Shown here: one piece after another, positions 9,001-17,917 of the stretch | Layout of the letters: the number at the start of each line of letters is the position of its first letter | Numbering within the stretch: the first letter of the stretch is position 1 | Assembly (NCBI GenBank): GCA_020633055.1 | Contig: JACKEJ010000014.1 | Span: forward strand, 124,001-188,000 | Direction of reading: 5' to 3' | Length of the DNA stretch: 64,000 bases | DNA from: Sandaracinaceae bacterium | Lineage (GTDB): Bacteria; Myxococcota_A; Polyangia; Polyangiales; Houyiibacteriaceae | Made by a program: the position numbers and the translations under genes | The notes under the pieces: generated by a model | Databases searched by the model: none | What the model saw: the letters and a program-made list of their open reading frames with translations, nothing else | What the model was told of the DNA's origin: nothing

Positions 9001-10167
9001 CTACGCGACCGGCAGCCGCCGGCGGCGGCCGTCGTCCCCGTGGTAGGCCAGCTGCCCGCACGCCGCCGCGATGTCGTCCCCGCGCGTCTTGCGCACGAAC
9101 GCCGACAGGCCCCGCTCGAACAGCCGCGCGCGGAACGCCGCGACCCCGTCCTCTCGTGGGGCCGCCAGCGCGCTCTCCGCGATGGGGTTCATGGGGATCA
9201 GGTTCACCTTGGCCGGCACGCCGCGCAGCAGCTTCACGAGGGCGTCCGCGTCGCGCAGGTCGTCATTCACGCCGCGAATGAGCGTGTACTCGATGGTGAT
9301 GCGACGGCGCTTCGGGAGCGGGTAGCGCTTGAGGCAGGCGACCAGGTCCGCGAGCGAGTGCTTGCGGTTGACCGGCATGATCGAGGAGCGCCGCTCGTCC
9401 GTGACGGCGTGCAAGCTGATGGCGAGCTGCACCTGCCCCTCGAAGTCCCGCGCGAGGCGGTCGATCTGTGGCACCAGCCCGCTGGTGGACAGCGTCACGC
9501 GGCGCTTGCCCAGCGCCAGGCCATCCGGGTGCGTCAGCAGCACGAGCGCGCGGGCGACGTTCTCGTAGTTGTGCAGGGGCTCGCCCATGCCCATGAGCAC
9601 GATGTTGCGTAGGTGCTCGCGTTCCGTGGTCAGGCTGCGCCCCAGCAGCACCTGGCTCACGATCTCGGCGGCGCTCATGTGGCGCTTGAGCCCCATGACG
9701 CCCGACGCGCAGAACACGCAGCCCATGGCGCACCCCACCTGGCTCGAGATGCACTGCGTCACGACGGCGCCCGGCACCCAGGCAGGGCCGCCCTCCCCCG
9801 CGCCACTGACCTCGTCGTCGCCCTCCGCGTCGGGGTCGGCCTTCTCCAGCTGGGGGATGAGCACCGTCTCCACCTCCGACCCGTCGCCCATGCGCACCAG
9901 CAGCTTGCGCGTTCCGTCGCCGGACGGGTGCAGATGCGACACCGTCAGCGGCAACGCGAGCCCCTCTTCGCGCAGCCGCACCCGCAGCGACTTGGGCAGG
10001 TTGGTCATGGCGTCCGGGTCCAGCACGCCGCGCTGGTGGATCCACTGGAACACCTGTAGGCCTCGGTAGCGCGGCTCACCCCATGCGCCGAGCACCTCGG
10101 CCCACTCCTCGGGCAGACGCTCGAGGGGGTGCTGGGCGGGCACCAGGTCGGGGATGGGCAGGCTCAT
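9001..10167 (-). CDS. rlmN: Dual-specificity RNA methyltransferase RlmN
   Basis: 388 residues. A radical-SAM enzyme that makes m2A2503 in 23S rRNA and m2A37 in certain tRNAs. It has the CxxxCxxC cluster-binding motif as CAMGCVFC, the SAM-contact GMGEPLHNYENV, the SLHA strand, and the C-terminal GDDIAAACGQL with the methyl-carrying cysteine. An acidic/Gly insertion of about 20 residues (ADPDAEGDDEVSGAGEGG) follows LIPQLEK before the radical-SAM core; most RlmN proteins lack it. The ATG at 10167 is preferred because it is followed directly by the family N-terminal helical domain; in-frame sequence upstream is not conserved-looking. Upstream is the MFS gene on the same strand, 80 bases away. Confidence 0.94.
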   Translation of the reverse strand: MSLPIPDLVPAQHPLERLPEEWAEVLGAWGEPRYRGLQVFQWIHQRGVLDPDAMTNLPKSLRVRLREEGLALPLTVSHLHPSGDGTRKLLVRMGDGSEVETVLIPQLEKADPDAEGDDEVSGAGEGGPAWVPGAVVTQCISSQVGCAMGCVFCASGVMGLKRHMSAAEIVSQVLLGRSLTTEREHLRNIVLMGMGEPLHNYENVARALVLLTHPDGLALGKRRVTLSTSGLVPQIDRLARDFEGQVQLAISLHAVTDERRSSIMPVNRKHSLADLVACLKRYPLPKRRRITIEYTLIRGVNDDLRDADALVKLLRGVPAKVNLIPMNPIAESALAAPREDGVAAFRARLFERGLSAFVRKTRGDDIAAACGQLAYHGDDGRRRRLPVA

Positions 10168-10247
10168 GCGCGTCGGGATGGCAGACGGCAGGCCCGGGGG
10201 CAACCTCCGCACGCCTGGGTCGAGGTCCCTCGGACCGCGGGCACGAC

Positions 10248-11645
10248 TCAGACGCGTGTCGCAGTCCCGGTCGTCGGCGGCGCCTTGCCCGGGAGCACCA
10301 GGGCACACCCCAGCGCGCCCACGAGGGCGACGCCGAAGCACGTCAGCGCGCTCGTGTGGTCGTGGGCTGCTACGGCGCCCGTCGCGTCGTCGTGCAGCAC
10401 GAGGCCCAGGAGGACGATGCCGAGAACACCTCCCAGGTAGCGGAGCGTCGCGAGCAAGGCGCCCGCCACGCCGCTCGACTCGCGCGGCGACGCCGTCATC
10501 GCGGAGGCCTGTGAAGGGGAAGACGACAGGCCCAGTCCGAGCCCGAGGCAGACCAGGCCGGGGATCAAGCGCGTGGTCTGGTCGACCGGCGTGACGAACA
10601 AGACGCCGAGCCCCGCGAGCGTGGAGAGGCACCCGGAGACCGCGATGGGTCGCGCGCCGAAGTGATCGGCCAACCTCCCCGCGATGGGAGACGCCACCAC
10701 CATCGACACCATCAGCGCTCCCAGCAGCGGCCCGGGGTCCACCGGCTCGGGGCGGTCCAGCTTGCCGAGCATGATGGGCAGCTCGAACAGCAGCGCGTAC
10801 ATGGCGAGGTTCTGGAGCGCGACGACCATCCCCCCCGCCACGAACACGGGGCGCGTCAGGAGCGAGAGGTCCACGACGGGCTCGGGGTGGCGTCGCTCCC
10901 AGACGTAGAAGGCCATCACCCCGGCCCCACCGGCTGCGAGTGTGCCCCAGCGCAGAGCGCCCTCGAGGCGCGCGCCCACGACCACCGCGGTGAGCGCGGC
11001 GCCGAGCAACAACGAGCCGACACCGTCGAAGCGGAACCCGCGCAGTGAAGGCGAGGGGCCGTGGGGCGAGTGGCCGACGCGCGCCAAGCCTGCCGCGACG
11101 GGGAGGACGGCCAGGTTCACGAGGAAGGTCGCGCGCCAGCCGAAGTGCCCGGCGATGAAGCCACCGAGCGGGGGGCCGATGGCGGCCGACAACGCCATCG
11201 CGGACCCGAACATGCCGAACGCGCGACCGCGCTTGTCGGGAGGCAGCTCGAGGCGCAAGAGAGCGCTGGCGCTGGGGACGATGAGCGCGCCCCCGCTCGC
11301 CATGACCACGCGCGCGAGGCCCAGCCAGTTCTCCGAAGGGGCGATGAACGCCCCCAGCGAGCCCAGCAGGAACGCGAGCTGCCCGAGCCCGAGCGCGTGG
11401 CGGTGCCCGAGTCGGTCGCCGAGCTTCCCGCCGGGCGCCTGCATCACGATGCTGGTGATGAGGTAGCTCGTGACCAGCAGCTGGGTGAGGTAGGCGTCAC
11501 CCGTATCGAACTCGCGACCGATGGGCGTCAGGACGACGCTCAGCATGGTGCTGTTGAGCGGTGACAACATGGCCGACAGCGCGAGCGCCGCGACGAGCGC
11601 ACGGGGGAAGGCCCGCTCCGGTGCGTCGACCATCGCGTCAGCCAC
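10248..11645 (-). CDS. MFS drug-efflux-type transporter
   Basis: 465 residues, at least 12 hydrophobic segments. The N-terminal half carries LSPLNSTMLSVVLTPIG (helix 1), the motif A-like loop GGKLGDRLGHRHAL, and motif C-like AIGPPLGGFIAG, all typical of the drug:H+ antiporter (DHA) group. The GTG at 11645 overlaps the end of the ATP-grasp gene by 8 bases; an ATG at 11633 just after that stop is an alternative start. Either way the arrangement implies translational coupling with the two phosphotransferase genes upstream. That context suggests export of, or resistance to, a compound handled by the phosphotransferase (inference). Confidence 0.87.
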   Translation of the reverse strand: MADAMVDAPERAFPRALVAALALSAMLSPLNSTMLSVVLTPIGREFDTGDAYLTQLLVTSYLITSIVMQAPGGKLGDRLGHRHALGLGQLAFLLGSLGAFIAPSENWLGLARVVMASGGALIVPSASALLRLELPPDKRGRAFGMFGSAMALSAAIGPPLGGFIAGHFGWRATFLVNLAVLPVAAGLARVGHSPHGPSPSLRGFRFDGVGSLLLGAALTAVVVGARLEGALRWGTLAAGGAGVMAFYVWERRHPEPVVDLSLLTRPVFVAGGMVVALQNLAMYALLFELPIMLGKLDRPEPVDPGPLLGALMVSMVVASPIAGRLADHFGARPIAVSGCLSTLAGLGVLFVTPVDQTTRLIPGLVCLGLGLGLSSSPSQASAMTASPRESSGVAGALLATLRYLGGVLGIVLLGLVLHDDATGAVAAHDHTSALTCFGVALVGALGCALVLPGKAPPTTGTATRV

Positions 11646-12456
11646 GGGTGATCGCGCGCCGCTGGAGGAGGTGCAGTAAGCCGTCCGCGAAGGCGAACTC
11701 GAGGTCCTGGGTGCCCCCGAAGACCTCCTCGCAGACCGATGTGAGCCCGTCGAGCGAGCGCAGCTGCTCGTCGCTCAGGCACAGCTGGGTCACGCGGTCA
11801 CCCGCCACGTCGACCTCTTCGGTTCCCCCCGCGTCCGACCAACGGATCATGAGGTCCTTGTCGCCCGCGACGCGCTCGAGGACGTGGCCCCCACGCGCAA
11901 CGCGAAACCGGTCGGGGGTCACGAGACCCTGAACCACCACCTCGCCGAGTCCCCACGCGGCCTCGATGACGCGCACGTCGGCGCCCGTGACGGGGTCGCG
12001 GCTGAACAGGACCCCGGCCGCATCGGCTCGGACGAGGCGCTGCACGACCACGCCCATGCAGCACGCGGCGTCGAGGCCCAGCTTCTCGCGGTAGGCCAAC
12101 GCGGCTGGGGTCCCGGCCGAGTCGTAGACCTCGCGCAGCGCAGCGCGCATCCCATCGACGCTGCGCACCCCCAACACCGTGGCGTGCTGCCCGGCGAAGC
12201 TCGCGTCCGCGGCGTCCTCCCCCACCGCGCTCGAGCGGACGGCGACCAACCCGCCGAGCGCGTGGAGCATGTGCTCGAGGGCGGCGTCGCACGCGGGCGA
12301 CGAGAAGTGCGCAGCCGCGTCGCCCGCGAGCGCGAAGCCTTGGGGAACGGGCAGCCCAGCGCGCGCCGCGGCACCGCACTGGACGGCCTTGCCGCCGAAG
12401 CGGCGCTCCTCGCGCGCATCTTCGAGCGGGACGTAGGGGTCGTTCGTCGTGGTCAT
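11638..12456 (-). CDS. PEP-synthase/PPDK-type ATP-grasp domain protein (split phosphotransferase, ATP subunit)
   Basis: 272 residues, containing only the nucleotide-binding domain of the PEP synthase/PPDK family. Key segments are FGGKAVQCGAAARAG (about 20-34), AVRSSAVGEDAADASFAGQ (about 71-89), VVQRLV..DAAGVLFSRDPVTG (about 136-157) and FGGTQDLEFAFADG (about 245-258) ending in LLQRRAI. In full-length relatives (PEP synthase, PPDK, rifampin phosphotransferase) this domain is fused to a swivelling phosphohistidine domain. Here that domain is the separate upstream gene at 12478-14181, 21 bases away. It should transfer phosphate from ATP to the histidine of the partner. Split architecture is known from phenylphosphate synthase. 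The phosphate acceptor is unknown. Confidence 0.85.
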   Translation of the reverse strand: MTTTNDPYVPLEDAREERRFGGKAVQCGAAARAGLPVPQGFALAGDAAAHFSSPACDAALEHMLHALGGLVAVRSSAVGEDAADASFAGQHATVLGVRSVDGMRAALREVYDSAGTPAALAYREKLGLDAACCMGVVVQRLVRADAAGVLFSRDPVTGADVRVIEAAWGLGEVVVQGLVTPDRFRVARGGHVLERVAGDKDLMIRWSDAGGTEEVDVAGDRVTQLCLSDEQLRSLDGLTSVCEEVFGGTQDLEFAFADGLLHLLQRRAITRG

Positions 12457-12477
12457 GGGGGGATGCGGCTCGGGAGG

Positions 12478-14181
12478 TCAGTTGGGCTCGGACAGCAGGA
12501 TGACCTCTCCCTTGGTCCCGTCCACCCGTACCCGCGCGCCGTCGGGGATGAGCGTGGTGGCCTCCTTGGTGCCGACCACCCCGGGGATGCCGTACTCCCG
12601 AGCGACGATGGCCGCATGACAGAGCTGCCCGCCGCGGTCCGTCACGATGGCCCCCAGGAGCGGGAGGACCACGTTGAAGTACGGGGCGGTCGCGCGGGTG
12701 ACGAGCACGTCGCCCTGCTGCAGCCGGTCGAACTCGGAGGGGCTCGAGATGAGCCGCGCCGTGCCCTCGTAGACCCCCTCGTTCACGGAGAGGCCTCGCA
12801 CGACGGTCGCGGTGGAGGTGGTCTCCGCTTCCTTGAACAGGTTTTGGATCACGATGTCCACCGCGCGCGCCGCACGACGGGCAGCTGGAGGGAAGACGCT
12901 CGGGTCGGGCGGCGGCGCGGGGACACCCCCGAGCGTGGGCGGCACGTCGGCGACGCTGTTGTTCGTGCGCCACGTGACGCGCGCGGCGACGTCGTCAGCG
13001 GTAGGACCTGCGTTGCCTGACAGCAGGGCAATGGCCTCGTCGAGGGCGAGATCCACGGCGTGATCGGGCGCATGCAGCGAGCCGCGCGCGACGAGTCGGC
13101 GGCCCACCTCGAGCACCGCGCGCCTCCCGATGCCGAGCGCGAAGCCGTCCGCGTAGATGCCTCGCTCGTCGCGCAGGCGGTTGATGTGGCGGGCCTCGGC
13201 GAGCAGCTCGTCGAAGTGGGCGCGGTGAGCCTCGGGCACCTTGGCGCGAATCGACGCGAGCTTGGCCGCCGCGTCCCCGGCCCCGTCGCCGACCGCGTCA
13301 CCGCGCACGGCGGCGCGCACGGCGCCGACCAGCATCTCGGGCAGCTCCCCCGCCGCCTTCGAGGAGATCTCGTAGCTCAACGCGCGATGGCGAATGCCCT
13401 CGAAGAACTCTCGCGCGGCAGCCCCCGTGGCTCCGCTCAGGGCGCAGAGGGCGTCGACCACCTGCGCGGCGTCTTTCCCGGCGAGCACGTCGCGCCCCTC
13501 CTCGTCGGCCCGCAGCGCGCTCGCCAGCGCGTCGAGCTCCCCTGCGAGGATGCCTCTCGAGATGGGGGTGGTGCCACGCAGCATCGCCAAGATCGCGCCG
13601 GGCGCCTCGCCCGTCCAGTCGGACACGTGCATGAGCAGGTCGCCCACCGGCAAGATGCAGGTGACCGTGTAGTGATGGTGGAGCGCCACCATCTCCGCCA
13701 CGTGGTCCACGACCGCGGCGAGGTGCTGCGAGAGCGCGTCATCGGAGAGCGTCGTCAGGTCGATGGCCAGCAACGCTTGGTGCTTGGCCAAGGCGGCGGG
13801 TTTGTCCTGCTCGTCCCAGCGCGCGAGGTCCTGACGCCAGAGCTTGTCGGCGAACGCTCGCTCCGTGGTGCGGATGCGGGCGCGCATGCCCGGGTGGAGC
13901 CGCGTCAGCAGCCACAGCACGGGGCCGGGCGGCGGGCCCTTCGCGCCCTTGGGTGCGCCGAACGCCACTGGCTGCTGGTACCAGAACCCGTTCACGAACG
14001 CCGTGTCGAAGTGGCTCAGCAGGAGCCCATAGCGCGCGGAGCTCGCGGCGAAGCCCTGCTTGAACGCCTCCTGCACGCGCTCCCGTCCGAAGTATGGAAG
14101 CGGCTTCGGGAAGTGCGCCGTCTCGGCTTCCCACGGCCCCGGTCCAGGTGCTTCCCAACGCAGCTCTCGAGTCATCGGCAA
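12478..14181 (-). CDS. PEP-utilizing swivelling phosphohistidine protein (split phosphotransferase, substrate/His subunit)
   Basis: 567 residues. The last ~80 residues are the mobile phosphohistidine domain: GDVLVTRATAPYFNVVLP, then DRGGQLCHAAIVAREYGIPGVVG with the catalytic His (about residue 514), then the closing GTKGEVILL. The first ~470 residues form a helical domain (WYQQPVAFG, LLTRLHPGMRARI, ALHHHYTVTCILPVGDLL, HINRLRDERGIYADG) that resembles the central substrate domain of rifampin phosphotransferase and related proteins rather than the TIM barrel of PEP synthase. The ATP-grasp partner is encoded 21 bases downstream, then an MFS exporter. Likely role: phosphorylation of a small molecule, perhaps an antibiotic or phenolic compound (inference). 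Confidence 0.83.
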   Translation of the reverse strand: MPMTRELRWEAPGPGPWEAETAHFPKPLPYFGRERVQEAFKQGFAASSARYGLLLSHFDTAFVNGFWYQQPVAFGAPKGAKGPPPGPVLWLLTRLHPGMRARIRTTERAFADKLWRQDLARWDEQDKPAALAKHQALLAIDLTTLSDDALSQHLAAVVDHVAEMVALHHHYTVTCILPVGDLLMHVSDWTGEAPGAILAMLRGTTPISRGILAGELDALASALRADEEGRDVLAGKDAAQVVDALCALSGATGAAAREFFEGIRHRALSYEISSKAAGELPEMLVGAVRAAVRGDAVGDGAGDAAAKLASIRAKVPEAHRAHFDELLAEARHINRLRDERGIYADGFALGIGRRAVLEVGRRLVARGSLHAPDHAVDLALDEAIALLSGNAGPTADDVAARVTWRTNNSVADVPPTLGGVPAPPPDPSVFPPAARRAARAVDIVIQNLFKEAETTSTATVVRGLSVNEGVYEGTARLISSPSEFDRLQQGDVLVTRATAPYFNVVLPLLGAIVTDRGGQLCHAAIVAREYGIPGVVGTKEATTLIPDGARVRVDGTKGEVILLSEPN

Positions 14182-14413
14182 CGCGCTCCCGAAAAAGATG
14201 ACGATTCCGTCGCTCGCCGTGCATCACCCATGGCGGCGGTCGAACGTATCATGAGTGCGCCATCACGGACGGCCCGAAAGTGTCGAACTCGTGACCCATG
14301 CGGCATCCGGGAGTCTTTCGAGGGCGCGCACGTCACGGCTGGGTCGGCGGGAGCGCCGCGGGGTTGGGTCGAAAGGGGCTTGCGGCCACGGTGTCCGGGC
14401 CGAGGATGGGCGG

Positions 14414-15247
14414 ATGTCGCTCAAAGGCACAGCCAAGGAGACGCTCGCGATCCTCGAGCGCGGCGAACTCGAACGGGCCGACGGCGCGCGGGTGTCGTTC
14501 GCGCGCGAGCTGCTCGCGTCGGTGAACGGTACGGAACACCTGACCCCGGCCGCGCTCGACCGCTGGCTCGCGGGTCCACCGTCTCGCGGCACGGGCGTGA
14601 TGGACGTGCAGGTCACACCGGAGTCGACGCAGGTCGCGGCGCACCGTCTGGTGCATGGTGAGGGCGTCGCCGACCTCGTCCTGCTGAACTTCGCGTCGGC
14701 CAAGAACGCGGGCGGTGGGTTCCTGAACGGCGCGAAGGCGCAAGAGGAAGACCTCGCGCGGTGCTCTGCGCTCTATCCGTGTCTGCGCGCCGCGCCGGGG
14801 TACTACACGGCGAACCGCAACCCCGCCGTGTCGATGCTCTACACGGACCACATGATCTACTCCCCGCGCGTCCCGTTCTTTCGCGTGCGGAGCCGGGAGT
14901 TGCTGGACCACGTGTTCCTGGCGTCGGTCATCACGGCGCCCGCCCCCAACGCAGGCCAGCACCGCCGCCGAGAAGGCACCGAGGTCGAGATCGAGGCCGC
15001 GCTGAGGCGGCGGGCGGGGCTCGTCCTCGCCTTGGCGGAGGCTCGAGGGCATCGCTCGCTGCTGCTCGGCGCGTGGGGCTGCGGCGTCTTCCAGAACCGT
15101 GCCGCGCTGGTGGCCGACGCGTTCGGGACTTGGCTCGAGAGTGAGCGCTTCGCCCGGTCGTTCGCGCGCGTGTGTTTCGCGGTGCTCGACAAGCCGGGAG
15201 ACACCCGCGCCGCGTTCGAGCAGCGCTTCGCGCGCCACGCGGGCTGA
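14414..15247 (+). CDS. Bacterial-type poly(ADP-ribose) glycohydrolase (TIGR02452 family)
   Basis: 277 residues. The macrodomain-fold PARG signature GGGx(6-8)QEE is present as NAGGGFLNGAKAQEEDLAR (about residues 97-115), with the two catalytic glutamates in QEE. The flanking family segments are SVNGTEHLTP, CSALYPCL, YTDHMIYSP and LLGAWGCGVFQN. In this family the enzyme removes ADP-ribose polymers or terminal ADP-ribose, countering ADP-ribosylation in the cytoplasm. It is divergent from the phosphotransferase operon across 232 bases. The ATG at 14414 is preferred to upstream starts because the family N-terminus (KGTAKETLAILERG) begins there. Confidence 0.9.
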   Translation: MSLKGTAKETLAILERGELERADGARVSFARELLASVNGTEHLTPAALDRWLAGPPSRGTGVMDVQVTPESTQVAAHRLVHGEGVADLVLLNFASAKNAGGGFLNGAKAQEEDLARCSALYPCLRAAPGYYTANRNPAVSMLYTDHMIYSPRVPFFRVRSRELLDHVFLASVITAPAPNAGQHRRREGTEVEIEAALRRRAGLVLALAEARGHRSLLLGAWGCGVFQNRAALVADAFGTWLESERFARSFARVCFAVLDKPGDTRAAFEQRFARHAG

Positions 15248-15313
15248 GGAGCCCGCGCTCGACGGATTGGTGTAGGGTCGCCCCCGACACCACACCCGAG
15301 ATGGGAGCGAGCC

Positions 15314-16948
15314 ATGAGTGAACAGCCGACCTCCGTGACGATCCGAGAAGCCCAAGAGGACGACGTGGTGGCCATCGCTGGCCTCTACCGGGCCTGCTAC
15401 GGGGATGACTATCCGTTCGTGGAGTTCTACGATCACGCGTGGATCAAGCGTGGTGTGTACGACTCGGGGATCCGCTGGTACGTGGCGGTCGCCGACGACC
15501 TCGGGGGGCGACTGCTGGGCTCCGCGGCCATCATGCTCAACGCAGGCGATGCCGACGACCAGGTGAGCGAGATCGGCCGCTTGGTGGTGCACCCCGACGG
15601 GCGCGGGCGCGACCTGGCCACGCAGCTGGTGGAGCGGGTGGTGAGGGACGCCGACGAGCTGAGCGACTTCGCCTTCGCGGAGTGCCGCAGCGCCCACGCC
15701 GGCTCGCAGGTCATCTTCCATCGGCTGGGCTTTCACGTGGTGGGCGCGGAGCCGCTGGCGTACGAGCTGGGCGCCTACGAGACGGTGTTCTTCGTCTGCC
15801 GCCTGAGCGAGGGGGCACGCGTGCTGCGGCGAGGTGCGCCGCTGGTGGCCCCCGAGGTCTACGAGCTGGCGTGCCACGCGCTCCACAACTGCGGCATCGA
15901 GGTGGACGTGCGGGTGTCCCCCGACGCGCGCCCTCACCCGGTGGAGCGTGAGCGCGACGACCTGGTGCTGGAGGACATGCAGAGCCGCCAGCACTACCGC
16001 CTGCTGCGCATGGGACGGCAGCACTTCCTCGACCCCGACGTGTTCGGCTCGTTCCGCCTGGAGCACGGCAACCTCAAGCTCAAGCAGCACGCCGCACGCT
16101 ACCTGGTGCTGCGCTCGGGCGAGGCCGTCGTGGCGGGCATCGGCTTCACGTGGGACGACGTGGACCGCAAGGTCAAAGTCTTCGAGCTGGTCGCCGCCGA
16201 CGCACGCTACAAGGGCACGCTCCTCGAGCGTGCCATCGCGCACATCGAGGCCGAGCTGGACCCGCGCTACATCGCGCTCGACGTGAACGCGCACGCCACG
16301 GCCACCCAGGCCAGCCTGGTGCGCTTGGGGTTCGCGCCCTGCGTGTACGCGCCGTCGATGGTGTACGTGATGGGCGAGCGCTTCGACGTGGTGAAGATGG
16401 TGAAGCTGCGGCAAGAGCCGCGCCTCGACCACTGGGTGGTGATCGACGCCATGCGGCGCGCCGCCGTGCTGGTGAAAGACGCCGTCTGGGACACCGCGCG
16501 CGGCTCCACGGTGGACCGCATCACGCGCGAGCTCTCGCTCTTTCGCGGGCTGCGCGACGCGGACGTGCGCACATTGGGCGCGCGCTGCCGCGAGTTGAGC
16601 TACGCGCCCGGCGAGGTGGTGTTCGGCGAGGGGACCCAGGAGCAGGCCTTGTTCGTGGTCATCGAGGGCGCGGTGCAGATCGAGAGGCGCGCCGAGGACG
16701 GGTCTGCGGAGCCCGTGGCGACCATCGGCGAGCGTGGCGTGTTCGGCGAGATGGCCTTGGTGGAGCAGCTGCCGCGCAGCGCCACGGCGCGCGCCACGGC
16801 CCCCAGCCGCCTGCTGGTGCTGTCTCCTCGGGACTTCGACGCGTTCGTGCAAGAACGCCCAGAGGCGGGGGTCGTCGTGCTCCGCAACCTGGCGGTGGTG
16901 CTGAGCGAGCGCCTGCGCAAGGCGTCCGTCGCACCGCCAGCGGGCTGA
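15314..16948 (+). CDS. GNAT acetyltransferase fused to a cyclic-nucleotide-binding domain
   Basis: 544 residues. Residues about 8-165 form a GNAT domain (ITIREAQEDDVVAIAGLYRACYG; acetyl-CoA loop in IGRLVVHPDGRGRDLATQLVE). Residues about 170-390 look like a second, degenerate GNAT-like half (AGIGFTWDDVDRKVKVFELVAADARYKGTLLERAI, HATATQASLVRLGFAP). Residues about 410-535 form a cyclic nucleotide-binding beta-roll (LSLFRGLRDADVRTL, APGEVVFGEGTQEQALFVVIEGAVQI, GVFGEMALVEQLPRSATARA) with the phosphate-binding-cassette pattern GEMAL..PRSA. This suggests acyl transfer gated by cAMP or a related nucleotide, as in mycobacterial Pat, but with the domain order reversed and an extra middle domain. The gene appears monocistronic. 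Confidence 0.85.
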   Translation: MSEQPTSVTIREAQEDDVVAIAGLYRACYGDDYPFVEFYDHAWIKRGVYDSGIRWYVAVADDLGGRLLGSAAIMLNAGDADDQVSEIGRLVVHPDGRGRDLATQLVERVVRDADELSDFAFAECRSAHAGSQVIFHRLGFHVVGAEPLAYELGAYETVFFVCRLSEGARVLRRGAPLVAPEVYELACHALHNCGIEVDVRVSPDARPHPVERERDDLVLEDMQSRQHYRLLRMGRQHFLDPDVFGSFRLEHGNLKLKQHAARYLVLRSGEAVVAGIGFTWDDVDRKVKVFELVAADARYKGTLLERAIAHIEAELDPRYIALDVNAHATATQASLVRLGFAPCVYAPSMVYVMGERFDVVKMVKLRQEPRLDHWVVIDAMRRAAVLVKDAVWDTARGSTVDRITRELSLFRGLRDADVRTLGARCRELSYAPGEVVFGEGTQEQALFVVIEGAVQIERRAEDGSAEPVATIGERGVFGEMALVEQLPRSATARATAPSRLLVLSPRDFDAFVQERPEAGVVVLRNLAVVLSERLRKASVAPPAG

Positions 16949-17065
16949 AGCGCGAGCATCCATGGACCCCTCGACCAGCTGCTGCGTGCGCGGCGCTGCG
17001 AGCGGGGGGGCGTCGGTGCCGGGGCGCCACTGGACGCGGCAGCTAGGCGCGTCATCCTTGGGCCC

Positions 17066-17917
17066 ATGGCCGACGCCCGCCGCCTCGAGAAGCTCCTCTA
17101 TCGCAGCATGAAAGCGACCTGCGAGCAGTACGAGCTGCTCGCGCCGGGAGACCGCGTGATGGTGGCCATCAGCGGCGGGAAGGACAGCTACACGCTGCTG
17201 CACCTGCTGCACTTGCTGAAGCCGCGCCTGCCCTTCCCCATCGAGCTCGTCGCCGTGCACCTCGACCAGGTGCAGCCCGGCTACGACGGAGCGCCTCTCG
17301 AGGCCTGGCTCGCGGACAGCGGGTACCCGTACGAGATCCTGCGCGAGGACACGTACACGGTGGTGACCGACCGGCTGGACTCGTCACGCACGTACTGCTC
17401 GCTGTGCTCGCGCCTGCGCCGCGGCATCCTGTACACGGCGGCCGAGCGCCTCGGGTGCAACAAGATAGCGCTCGGGCACCACCGCGACGACGCGCTCGAG
17501 ACCTTCCTGATGAACACGTTCTTCAGCGGGAAGCTGCAGGCGATGCCCGCGCAGTACACCACGGACGACGGACGCTTCCAGGTCATCCGCCCGCTGATCG
17601 AGTGCGCCGAGGCGCGCATCGCGGAGTTCGCGGCCGAGCAGGCCTTCCCCATCCTGCCGTGCAACCTGTGCGGCTCGCAGGACGGGCTCCAGCGCGAGCA
17701 GATGAAGGAGCTGCTGAGCGCGATGGAGGCCAAGCACCCCGACGTGCGCAACGTGATGCTGCAGTCGCTGCGCAACGTGCGCCCCACGCACTTGCTCGAC
17801 CGGGACGTGCAGGCCGCGTGGGCGGTGCGGCCCGCGGGCATCCGCCCGGACGCGGAGCCGCTCGCGACGGTGCGGCACGCCGAGGCCAAGCCGCGCCTGA
17901 CGGTGCTGCGTGACTGA
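17066..17917 (+). CDS. ttcA: tRNA 2-thiocytidine(32) synthetase TtcA
   Basis: 283 residues. PP-loop ATP pyrophosphatase motif ISGGKDSYTLL (about residues 34-44), the two CxxC pairs (CSLCSRLRRGILY about 112-124, PCNLCGSQDGLQR about 199-211), and the family segments LGHHRDDALETFLMNTFF and GKLQAMP. In E. coli, TtcA adenylates C32 of certain tRNAs and replaces its oxygen with sulfur, using a [4Fe-4S] cluster. Length is close to the E. coli protein. The stop overlaps by 8 bases the GTG start of the next gene. Confidence 0.93.
   Translation: MADARRLEKLLYRSMKATCEQYELLAPGDRVMVAISGGKDSYTLLHLLHLLKPRLPFPIELVAVHLDQVQPGYDGAPLEAWLADSGYPYEILREDTYTVVTDRLDSSRTYCSLCSRLRRGILYTAAERLGCNKIALGHHRDDALETFLMNTFFSGKLQAMPAQYTTDDGRFQVIRPLIECAEARIAEFAAEQAFPILPCNLCGSQDGLQREQMKELLSAMEAKHPDVRNVMLQSLRNVRPTHLLDRDVQAAWAVRPAGIRPDAEPLATVRHAEAKPRLTVLRD

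Noticed and set aside
7155..9281. A 708-codon plus-strand open frame opposite the CBM9-like gene
   Set aside because: Same kind of G+C-driven shadow; composition is non-protein-like and the minus-strand gene has a signal peptide and domains.
14333..17260. A 975-codon minus-strand open frame antisense to the PARG and GNAT-cNMP genes
   Set aside because: It is His/Arg/Gln-rich with no domain pattern and lies entirely opposite two well-recognised genes; high G+C makes such antisense frames common.
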